Origin: Bacillota bacterium | GTDB lineage: Bacteria; Bacillota_A; Clostridia; Clostridiales; Clostridiaceae | Reading direction: 5' to 3' | Assembly (NCBI GenBank): GCA_021780795.1 | Contig: JAJXYA010000035.1 | Location: 1-11,968, forward strand | Length of the DNA: 11,968 nt | Shown here: positions 5,883 to 11,968 of the stretch, piece by piece | Numbering within the stretch: position 1 is the first letter of the stretch | Layout: each line of letters opens with the position of its first letter | Notes under the pieces: generated by a model | Told to the model about the DNA's origin: nothing | The model's input: only the letters and a program-made list of their open reading frames with translations | Database searches by the model: none | Made by a program: the position numbers and the translations under genes

Positions 5883-8462
5883 TTATTTAAATGGAATTAT
5901 ATTATCCAACTCATTAACCTCTTCAACTTCCTGAGAAATTATTTGCGTTACGTCAAGCTTACGGAACCTTTCGATATCGCAAGTATCATATCTTACCGTT
6001 TTTCTTTCTATCCCTCCAATTCTTATGACTTTATCACCTAGTCCTGTAATGTATCCAGCTTTCTTAGCCTGTTTTCTAAAATCCTTTAAATCCAATGGAA
6101 CCCAAGTACTATTGACACTTCTAAGGTATTCATTGATTTGGTTCAGCATCTCTGAGCTTTTAATATATAGCCCATCATCTCTTCGTTGAATAACATCTTC
6201 CACGCATCTAGCTCTACCATCTTCAATCATAGAATTGTATTGTCTTAGCATTAGCTCTACCTGAGACAAAGCTTCCTCTCTATCCTCCAAGACTTCTTCC
6301 TCTATATTTTTAATAATGCAGCCAGTATAGTTGGATATTTGTTTAAGTTCTAATTTTTTTAAGAGTAAATTAAATATCTCTATGCCAGCGCATATGTTGA
6401 TAACAGTATTTAGAGGCCTGTCTCTTAATTTATCTATTTTAAGTGCTGCAGTTTCTCTTATCTTCCTATAATCTTCTATGCTTAGTTCCAATATAATTTC
6501 TATCAAGTTTTTACCTAATTTGTTTAATAAACGCTCATTATTGGCCAACCAAACCATGCTCTGGGTGTGTTTTTCCGTCCTCTCTCGCTTAGATAAATAG
6601 ACTATACAGGACCTTTCCATTAATGCTTTTTCAGAATTTGGGAAACATTCTTCTCCAACTAGCACCATGGATCTATTAAGCTGAAAACATTTATTCTTAA
6701 AGCTTTTATCACCTCGTGAAATTGTAGACCTATCATATAAATTTCTAAATATTCCACTTAACTTTGCTACTTTAAATTTATCCATTTGACTTGTCTTGTA
6801 CTCTTCAAATAATGAAGGATAATTGCCCTCACTTAGATTTTTTATAAGGGCAAATGGAGTTATATCGCCAATACTATTTTTATCTTTAAGAGGATAATTC
6901 AATATAGGAGCTATAACCTTTTCTAAAATGGTACTCTTTCCACCGCCACTCTCTCCAATGATAAAGAGAAAATGATTTTTTAAATTTAAAGCCTGGCTTT
7001 GTCCTGCAGCAAGGAAATTAACTATTGAGCCAATTATGCTGAAAGTTTTCTCGAAAGTAGCAAATGTAAATAAATTCTTCATTACTTCTTTTAACTCTTC
7101 TTGTTTTATATTCTCAATTGATACTAAATTAACCTCAGCACCATCCTCACTTTTCACTGATTTATCAATCTTTCCTTTAGTTAAAGTCCCATCATTAGTT
7201 ATAAGCATTTGAGCATCATTTTTCATAAAGAACTTTACACCTGTGTGAATTTCCTCCATATCTATGGCAAAATATTGATTAATCCAAGTCTTTAACATTG
7301 TCAAATCTCCAATAGTACCAGTAAAGCTTAAATCCATTGTGCCTAAAAATCCTTTAAATGATTTAATATCATCAAAGACGTTCACCTGGTCAATTCTCTC
7401 TATCCTTGCACCTGTATATGACTTCATAATTAGCTTTACACCTTCACTATCTCTATCTATAAAATTGATCCTGGTAGCCTCTAATAGAGTAAAATTAGAT
7501 ATATATGTTTTAGTGAAACTATTATTGTCACCTTTATCTTTTACATATTTGTAGATTCCTGAAAAATCCTGTTGTAATTCATATTTGCTTTTTAGGTCTA
7601 AACTTCTTTTAAATGCCTGAAAAAGGTTTACTTTAGTATGTCCACTTTCTAGCCAATCAGTAACATCTTTATTATCTCCAAGTGACTTAATTCCCTGAAG
7701 GTTTACTACTTTAAATGACCATGAGTATTCAAGTAATTCAGATTTAATTTTCTCAATGTATTTTTTCCCCGCATCTCCAGTATCTCCGCAAACAAAGATT
7801 TTAGCATTACGTAACATAGAGAAATCACTTATTCCCTTGCCACTAGTAGCGACATATTTGTCACTTCTCAGTAAAGAATTTAAGGTATTAGCATCCTTTT
7901 CACCTTCAGTAATTATTATTGTTTTATCATCCCTAATAGCTGTTAGTACATTGTATAGGTTGTAGAGCAGTTCTTCACCATTTCTCTTATTTTGAACTTT
8001 TCCGTCATCATCTATGTGATAATAAGATAAAGATTTCTTACCATCTGGAGCTTTAAATTTAGCTTTATAATACATTGGTTTATTATCTCTATTTACAAAA
8101 CTGAATACTCCTAGTAACTCCATACCTTTCCTATAATCAAGCTTTTTAATCTCCCATTCAATACGACTTTTAACCTTTTCAATGTCTAATTCCTGTGGAG
8201 TTTTCTCTAATGGAATACCAAGATATTCCCTAGCCTCAGCATAATTCAAATTTTTACTTCTTATTACAAAGTCAACTGCATCACCTTCAGCTCCACACCC
8301 ATAACATTTGTATCTTTCTTTATTCGCATCACTTAAAAATTTCACTTTCATTGATGGAGTTTTTTCATTGTGAAAGGGGCAGCAAATCATCCCTTGTCTA
8401 TTGAATCTATTCCCCGTTTCACTTTCTATCAGTGCTTTTAAATCTATATCACTTACTTCCAT
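5883..8462 (-). CDS. Replicative primase-helicase (CHC2, TOPRIM, P-loop ATPase)
   Basis: An 859-aa fusion that would lay RNA primers and unwind DNA at the phage fork. A CHC2-type zinc finger lies at about 25-62 (C28, H31, C53, C56 in CCPFHNEKTPSM and YKCYGCGAEGDAVDF). A TOPRIM core lies at about 180-240, with TEGEKD at 185-190 and GDTGD at 226-230. An ATPase domain has P-loop GESGGGKST at 503-511 and a Walker B-like SLFEEYK at 550-556; MERSCIV at 615-621 may hold the arginine finger. The ATPase looks closer to SF3/DUF927-type phage helicases than to the DnaB/T7 gp4 RecA fold. The C-terminal part (about 765-840) reads as a winged-helix DNA-binding segment. The ATG at 8462 has a modest AAAGGATG site. 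Overall size fits primase-helicases of Firmicute phages. The iteron region lies about 0.7 kb downstream. Confidence 0.9.
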   Translation of the reverse strand: MEVSDIDLKALIESETGNRFNRQGMICCPFHNEKTPSMKVKFLSDANKERYKCYGCGAEGDAVDFVIRSKNLNYAEAREYLGIPLEKTPQELDIEKVKSRIEWEIKKLDYRKGMELLGVFSFVNRDNKPMYYKAKFKAPDGKKSLSYYHIDDDGKVQNKRNGEELLYNLYNVLTAIRDDKTIIITEGEKDANTLNSLLRSDKYVATSGKGISDFSMLRNAKIFVCGDTGDAGKKYIEKIKSELLEYSWSFKVVNLQGIKSLGDNKDVTDWLESGHTKVNLFQAFKRSLDLKSKYELQQDFSGIYKYVKDKGDNNSFTKTYISNFTLLEATRINFIDRDSEGVKLIMKSYTGARIERIDQVNVFDDIKSFKGFLGTMDLSFTGTIGDLTMLKTWINQYFAIDMEEIHTGVKFFMKNDAQMLITNDGTLTKGKIDKSVKSEDGAEVNLVSIENIKQEELKEVMKNLFTFATFEKTFSIIGSIVNFLAAGQSQALNLKNHFLFIIGESGGGKSTILEKVIAPILNYPLKDKNSIGDITPFALIKNLSEGNYPSLFEEYKTSQMDKFKVAKLSGIFRNLYDRSTISRGDKSFKNKCFQLNRSMVLVGEECFPNSEKALMERSCIVYLSKRERTEKHTQSMVWLANNERLLNKLGKNLIEIILELSIEDYRKIRETAALKIDKLRDRPLNTVINICAGIEIFNLLLKKLELKQISNYTGCIIKNIEEEVLEDREEALSQVELMLRQYNSMIEDGRARCVEDVIQRRDDGLYIKSSEMLNQINEYLRSVNSTWVPLDLKDFRKQAKKAGYITGLGDKVIRIGGIERKTVRYDTCDIERFRKLDVTQIISQEVEEVNELDNIIPFK

Positions 8463-8495
8463 TAGTTCACATCCTTTTATCCTGTGAAGTTAAAT

Positions 8496-9074
8496 TTACA
8501 TTTTATATCCCATCTTAAGAGCCTTATAATAAACTGTTACCAAGCCACAAACATCAAACCTGGCATCATGAAAACCAATATCAGAATCACCATAAAGCTT
8601 TTTTAAACTTGTTTGGAAGCCTTTACTTTCGCTATCAATTCCAAGAAACTGCATTGTCTCTTCAAGTTTAGGCCATTTATATTTACCATACTTGCCTTTT
8701 AGTTTTATGATATTTTCAAAATATTTCATGGTACAAAACTTATCTGCTATTTCAAATGCATATCCAGCTCTTTCTATTTCAGTTTTTACAAAATCAATGT
8801 CAAACTTTACATTATGAGCAATAAAAATTCCATCATGTAGATCTGTAGCAACTTCTTCTGCAATATCCTTAAAACATTTTCCACCTGATAGTTTTTTTAA
8901 TCTTTCCACAGAAAAACCATGAATCTTTTCAGCTCCCGGATCTACAAAGTCACATGAAAGGAAAAAGTTCTTAGCTGCATCAACCTTATCATCTACTGTG
9001 ATTGTATATGTGAGTTGGCATATCTGTCCTGGTTTAAATCCACTTGTTTCAGTATCTAAAAATATCTTTTTCAA
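8496..9074 (-). CDS. DnaQ-type 3'-5' exonuclease (DEDDh family)
   Basis: A 192-aa single-domain exonuclease of the proofreading-subunit family. All three motifs are intact: ExoI FLDTET with D7 and E9, ExoII AHNVKFDIDF with D92, and ExoIII GFHDARFDV with H169 and D174, which defines the DEDDh type. It presumably degrades single-stranded 3' ends during phage replication, repair or recombination; no polymerase gene is visible in the window. The start is TTG at 9074 with GGAGAAA about 5 nt upstream. Thirty-three bases separate it from the primase-helicase, so they are likely co-transcribed. The 118 bp upstream (9075-9192) show no gene I can support. Confidence 0.92.
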   Translation of the reverse strand: MKKIFLDTETSGFKPGQICQLTYTITVDDKVDAAKNFFLSCDFVDPGAEKIHGFSVERLKKLSGGKCFKDIAEEVATDLHDGIFIAHNVKFDIDFVKTEIERAGYAFEIADKFCTMKYFENIIKLKGKYGKYKWPKLEETMQFLGIDSESKGFQTSLKKLYGDSDIGFHDARFDVCGLVTVYYKALKMGYKM

Positions 9075-9192
9075 GTTATTTCTCCTTTCTCTATCAAAGT
9101 ATTACAAGCACGGGCTAAATTCAAACAAGATTACAAGGGCATTTAAGATTTTTTAGTTTATTTCGCCATCTATTTGTACTGCGAATTACCCA

Positions 9193-9579
9193 TTAGTCTA
9201 CTCGAATTGTTTTGACATTCTTAATTTTAAAAAAGCTAGGTTCATATCCATGTTCTTTAATCCATGAAAATAGCAAATCATTAAATTTTTGTTCCAGTTC
9301 GTCCCTATCTTCTTTCGTAACATCATTAAGATAATCTTCTCCGACTTCTCCACAATCTTCTGTAGTATTTTCAGCAACATTTTCTAAAATATAATCAATA
9401 TCTACTCCGCTTACAGTAACTTTTTCTATTTGTCCTACTTCAAATTTAAAACAACCCTCTGTTTTAGCTTCTTCTAACCCTTCTTTAACCGCTTCTTCTT
9501 TTGTATTAAATTCTTCTCCGCTCCATATTTCATTTCCATTTATGTTATACATCCATTTTCCAACAATCGAATTTTCCAT
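9193..9579 (-). CDS. Conserved-looking acidic phage protein, unknown function
   Basis: A 128-aa acidic protein starting MENSIVGKWMYNINGNEIW. I chose ATG at 9579 because GGGAGG lies 8 nt upstream; an in-frame ATG six codons earlier would place the ribosome site inside the gene. The N-terminal part (GNEIWSGEEFNTKEEAVKEG) reads as a strand-turn-helix module found in phage proteins of unknown role. The middle is very acidic (EDCGEVGEDYLNDVTKED) and the end is mixed (LFSWIKEHGYEP then KIKNVKTIRVD). No catalytic motif is visible. The high acidity could suit a DNA-mimic or a protein-binding role, but that is speculation. It lies in the early block between small unknown genes and the exonuclease. Confidence 0.75.
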   Translation of the reverse strand: MENSIVGKWMYNINGNEIWSGEEFNTKEEAVKEGLEEAKTEGCFKFEVGQIEKVTVSGVDIDYILENVAENTTEDCGEVGEDYLNDVTKEDRDELEQKFNDLLFSWIKEHGYEPSFFKIKNVKTIRVD

Positions 9580-9628
9580 TTTCAATTCCTCCCTCATATT
9601 TGATTCGTATTTTTATCAGAATCCGTAA

Positions 9629-9847
9629 CTATTTAAGACTAATAGCTTTATCAAACATATCTCTAATATTAGTTAGAATCTTTATATTTTTATCAGTTAT
9701 TTTGCTATGATAATGTTGCTCGTTGGATATGTCATTATACTTATCTCTGTATTTATCTTCCGTTTGATATAAAGAACTAAATATTAATTTTATTTCTAAA
9801 TCACTAAATATAAATTTTAATAATCGTAATTTTAATTTATATAACAT
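9629..9847 (-). CDS. 72-aa protein, unknown function
   Basis: A small protein with a basic, hydrophobic N-terminus (MLYKLKLRLLKFIFSDLEIK) followed by a polar, histidine-containing middle (SNEQHYHSKITDKNIK) and a helical end. No family is recognised. The ATG at 9847 follows a strong AAGGAGG ribosome site that also encodes the last two arginines of the preceding gene, so translation of the two is probably coupled. The amphipathic N-terminal helix could touch membrane, but no clear transmembrane segment is present. Confidence 0.7.
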   Translation of the reverse strand: MLYKLKLRLLKFIFSDLEIKLIFSSLYQTEDKYRDKYNDISNEQHYHSKITDKNIKILTNIRDMFDKAISLK

Positions 9848-9850
9848 AAT

Positions 9851-10054
9851 TTACCTCCTTACAAACTTAAACATCCACGCTTCATCATCAATTATTGCTA
9901 ATTCTCCATTTTCATTTATAACTGTTGCATTGATAAATTTAATTTTAGTTGGGTGCGGTTTGCTATTATCAAAATCAACTGTTGGCATAATACTGATAAC
10001 ATTAAACACTTGATCTTGGTATATCATTTTGTAATTACTCATATCTATTCTCAT
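9851..10054 (-). CDS. 67-aa protein, probably beta-rich, unknown function
   Basis: A small protein with strand-like alternation (YKMIYQDQVFNVISIMPTV, KIKFINATVINENGELAII) and a tryptophan near the end (DEAWMFKFVRR), suggesting a compact beta fold. No family is recognised. The ATG at 10054 is two bases beyond the stop codon of the gene upstream, with GGAGGGG placed inside that gene's end. A second in-frame ATG at codon 5 lacks its own site. Its stop codon lies 3 nt before the next start, so three genes in a row (10656 to 9629) appear translationally linked. Confidence 0.7.
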   Translation of the reverse strand: MRIDMSNYKMIYQDQVFNVISIMPTVDFDNSKPHPTKIKFINATVINENGELAIIDDEAWMFKFVRR

Positions 10055-10056
10055 TT

Positions 10057-10656
10057 TTACCCCTCCACTTCTTCGTTGAGCTGCTTACCTAAATTGAAAA
10101 GCAATTTCCAAAAATGATGATACTCTCCTTTGTTTGAATACCCTGCTCCAGCTGTATAAGTTCTTGGATTATGAAGATTATGGCCTTGATACTTTATATA
10201 CTCTTTGGCCTCATCCAAGATAAAGAAATATGCTACTGTTTCATAATATTTTTCAGTATGAACCTTATAATAAAAACCTTTTTCTATGCCATAAGCATTA
10301 AAGTAACTTTCTTCATCTACAACGCAGCAATCTTCACCTTCTATATCTTTAAAGTTATAATCATCATAAGCTTCAGCAAATGACACTATATCTATTGGAC
10401 AATCTCCATGTTCATAATATGCTTCTACTAATTCTTTTGCTGAATTGTACCCTTCACATCCCCAATCTGGTACACAATATTTAATTGTATCTGCTGTATC
10501 GTACTCAGGATCAATAACTCTCTCTCTTTGAGTTTGAACTAAATGTATTGGATTATTTGTACATACGTTATCTTTTGAATTTGGATATTGCTTTTCAGCA
10601 AACATCCTTAAAAATTTTTCTTGCTCATCAGTTAACTGTATCTTTACGTCTTTCAT
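10057..10656 (-). CDS. 199-aa phage protein, unknown function
   Basis: A protein rich in aromatic and acidic residues starting MKDVKIQLTDEQEKFLRMFA. I chose ATG at 10656 because GAGGGGG lies 8 nt upstream; earlier in-frame starts have no ribosome site. Notable stretches are CVPDWGCEGYNSAKELVEAY at about 65-84, a tyrosine-rich middle (FYYKVHTEKYYETVAYFF), and a C-terminal segment with HNPRTYTAGAGYSNKGEYHH. Several cysteines (including CC in GEDCCVV) do not form a clear zinc pattern. I cannot name a domain. It heads a run of three tightly spaced small genes in the early block, a usual location for host-takeover or accessory functions. Confidence 0.75.
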   Translation of the reverse strand: MKDVKIQLTDEQEKFLRMFAEKQYPNSKDNVCTNNPIHLVQTQRERVIDPEYDTADTIKYCVPDWGCEGYNSAKELVEAYYEHGDCPIDIVSFAEAYDDYNFKDIEGEDCCVVDEESYFNAYGIEKGFYYKVHTEKYYETVAYFFILDEAKEYIKYQGHNLHNPRTYTAGAGYSNKGEYHHFWKLLFNLGKQLNEEVEG

Positions 10657-10709
10657 TGTATTATTCCCCCTCTTATTTTGTTGCGCCATATTAAGCAATT
10701 GCGTATTAA

Positions 10710-11396
10710 CTACTTAGCAGTCATTTTGTATTGCCAACCGTCTAATTTATAAAATGGTGTTTCCCATACTTCAAATACTTCCATGCTCAATGTGTTGGCA
10801 TGAATTACTTGCGCTGGTATACCCAGTAAACTTAGTTGTATATAAGTCATATGAACTGATTTTATATCTAGGTCTTGTGCAATAACTTTAAGCTGTTTTT
10901 GAGGGTTAAAGCCTTTTTCCTTCATTGCTTGCGCAAAAGCTATTATCAAAGCTCCTCCACCACAAGTAGGTTCATTTAGTGTTATGAATCCTTTTGAATT
11001 AATCTCAATTTCTATTTTTCCATCTATGGTTAATTGAGCCATTAATAAGCATAAATTATATGGTGTGAAAAACTGTCCTTTCCATTTATTGCTTAAGCTC
11101 AATTCCATGAAAACTTCACCTAGATAATCGCCTGGAACTTCTAGAGCCATTGTTAACTCCCCAAATAACTCTGGGAATATACTTGCTTCTTCTTTTGTGT
11201 ATTTTGATATTATGCTTAGATATTTAGTTTCACGTTCTTTCCATCCCTTAAAGTTAACTGAGTTGCTTAAAGTTATTGCTGCCATTTCTAAGAAATCTGA
11301 GAATACTTCCCAAGTGTTATATCTATAGGCTAACTTTTCAAAGAGTTTCACCATATTCTTTTTATGATCCACTTCATAAACTTTAACTTTTTTCAT
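10710..11396 (-). CDS. N6-adenine methylase-like protein lacking a visible NPPY/F motif
   Basis: A 228-aa protein with the SAM-binding half of an HsdM-like N6 DNA methylase: GQFFTPYNLCLLMA at 107-120 (motif X region), NEPTCGGGALI at 141-151 (motif I) and IAQDLD at 172-177 (motif II). An N-terminal helical domain of about 100 residues precedes it. The protein ends shortly after HANTL and WETPFYKLDGW, and I find no NPPY or NPPF catalytic motif. Either catalysis uses another residue, a partner supplies it, or the protein binds SAM without methylating DNA. There is no frameshift or internal stop; it ends cleanly. The start is ATG at 11396 with GAGGGG just upstream, rather than the in-frame ATG about six codons earlier. 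Similar short methylases occur in phages of Firmicutes. Confidence 0.8.
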   Translation of the reverse strand: MKKVKVYEVDHKKNMVKLFEKLAYRYNTWEVFSDFLEMAAITLSNSVNFKGWKERETKYLSIISKYTKEEASIFPELFGELTMALEVPGDYLGEVFMELSLSNKWKGQFFTPYNLCLLMAQLTIDGKIEIEINSKGFITLNEPTCGGGALIIAFAQAMKEKGFNPQKQLKVIAQDLDIKSVHMTYIQLSLLGIPAQVIHANTLSMEVFEVWETPFYKLDGWQYKMTAK

Positions 11397-11432
11397 TATT
11401 CCCCTCATTCTCAAGTTCTGTTTTAATCCAAT

Positions 11433-11792
11433 TTAAAATGACTTTCCATGTTTATACTGTCTGTTTTTATTTATTTCCATTTTCTTAATAATTTCTTTAC
11501 TTAGATCAATGTCATAATTTCCGGATAAATCGCCAATTCTGATTGCAATATCGGCTATTTCCTCTTTAAAATTTTCATCATCATTTTTTCGCAAAGCTTC
11601 CATTGCTTCGGCAACTTCTGAAATTAACAATATTAGTTGTTGAGATTTAAAAGCATTTATAACAGCATTGCATTCTTCATCTGTTAATGCAGCATTCCTA
11701 AATATTTTTGATATGATTGAAGCTTCTAAACTATGAAACCCTTTTTTAACTGCATTATCATGTGCCTTTGCAACTAATTCTTTAATTTCCAT
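11433..11792 (-). CDS. MazG-like nucleotide pyrophosphohydrolase
   Basis: A 119-aa all-alpha protein with the metal-binding signature of the MazG/dUTPase superfamily: E59-VA-E62 in LLISEVAEAMEAL, and E78-IA-D81 in FKEEIADIAIRIGDLSG. These helices bind Mg2+ and hydrolyse nucleoside triphosphates to monophosphates plus pyrophosphate. In phages such enzymes are thought to clean or reshape the nucleotide pool or counter stringent signals. Substrate cannot be read from sequence. The C-terminal end (KMEINKNRQYKHGKSF) is typical of the family. The ATG at 11792 has GGAGGG 8 nt upstream, and the gene overlaps the end of the preceding ORF by 11 bases in another frame. The methylase follows after 36 nt. 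Confidence 0.78.
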   Translation of the reverse strand: MEIKELVAKAHDNAVKKGFHSLEASIISKIFRNAALTDEECNAVINAFKSQQLILLISEVAEAMEALRKNDDENFKEEIADIAIRIGDLSGNYDIDLSKEIIKKMEINKNRQYKHGKSF

Positions 11793-11968
11793 TGTAAAAT
11801 CCCTCCGTGATATCCTTTATTTCATTTGCCAGTTTTTTAACAAAATCATTCTCTTCACCAGTGATTAAATCTACAACCACATTTATTTTCTGGTTAATTT
11901 CATAGATAGCATTATCTAGATCTGCCATTTTACCTACTGCAATGAAAGCTGCTGCTATAAAACCAATT
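11782..11968 (-). CDS. C-terminal part of a small phage protein with hydrophobic segment
   Basis: An open frame, read from the sequence, that enters at the window edge and ends inside the start of the MazG-like gene. It reads IGFIAAAFIAVGKMADLDNA, then a charged helical part with YEINQKINVVVDLITGEEND, ending GFYNGN. The first dozen residues are hydrophobic and could be the end of a transmembrane helix, but the true start may lie outside the window. An internal ATG at MADLDN has only a weak GTAGGT site. The 11-base overlap with the next gene suggests coupling. No family is recognised. Confidence 0.55.
   Translation of the reverse strand, partial: IGFIAAAFIAVGKMADLDNAIYEINQKINVVVDLITGEENDFVKKLANEIKDITEGFYNGN

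Noticed and set aside
9075..9192. Possible gene in the 118-bp gap upstream of the exonuclease
   Set aside because: Only 3- to 8-codon ORFs without ribosome sites are present.
9198..9380. 60-codon minus-strand ORF inside the 128-aa gene
   Set aside because: Second frame of the same stretch, lysine/leucine/methionine-rich, with no ribosome site; the other frame has a good start and site.

Overview
The window looks like part of a tailed phage or prophage of a low-GC Firmicute, most likely Clostridium. It is AT-rich, rich in AGA and ATA codons, and uses strong AGGAGG-type ribosome sites with ATG, GTG and TTG starts. All convincing genes lie on the minus strand, so transcription runs from high to low coordinates. 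No integrase, attachment site, tRNA, CRISPR array or insertion sequence is visible, so prophage and virion DNA cannot be told apart.

In transcription order, the early/replication module (11968 to 5207) starts with a truncated hydrophobic ORF. It continues with a MazG-like nucleotide pyrophosphohydrolase, an N6-adenine methylase-like protein with no visible NPPY/F catalytic motif, and four small unrecognised proteins. Then come a DnaQ-type DEDDh 3'-5' exonuclease, an 859-aa primase-helicase (CHC2 zinc finger, TOPRIM, P-loop ATPase) and two small cysteine-motif proteins. Most genes are close-packed, and several ribosome sites lie inside the end of the preceding gene, so this is probably one operon with its promoter upstream of the window.

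A non-coding stretch of about 420 bp (4784 to 5206) follows. It holds at least five copies of a TTACACTTTT iteron, four direct and one inverted, around an AT-rich 17-bp inverted repeat. It is a good candidate for the phage replication origin.

Next are a 50-aa ORF and a 155-aa protein with a C-terminal helix-turn-helix resembling ArpU/RinA-type late-gene activators. A rho-independent terminator marks the early/late boundary, and the small terminase subunit starts just beyond it.

The packaging module is unusual because the small and large terminase genes are about 0.8 kb apart. The gap holds about 240 bp of hairpin-dense non-coding DNA with short direct repeats (a packaging site or structured RNA candidate), a 22-aa zinc-ribbon ORF, a 73-aa zinc-ribbon protein and a 30-aa basic peptide. 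The large terminase and an SPP1-like portal (cut by the window edge) follow. Together the genes cover nucleotide-pool and DNA modification functions, replication, the late switch and DNA packaging.
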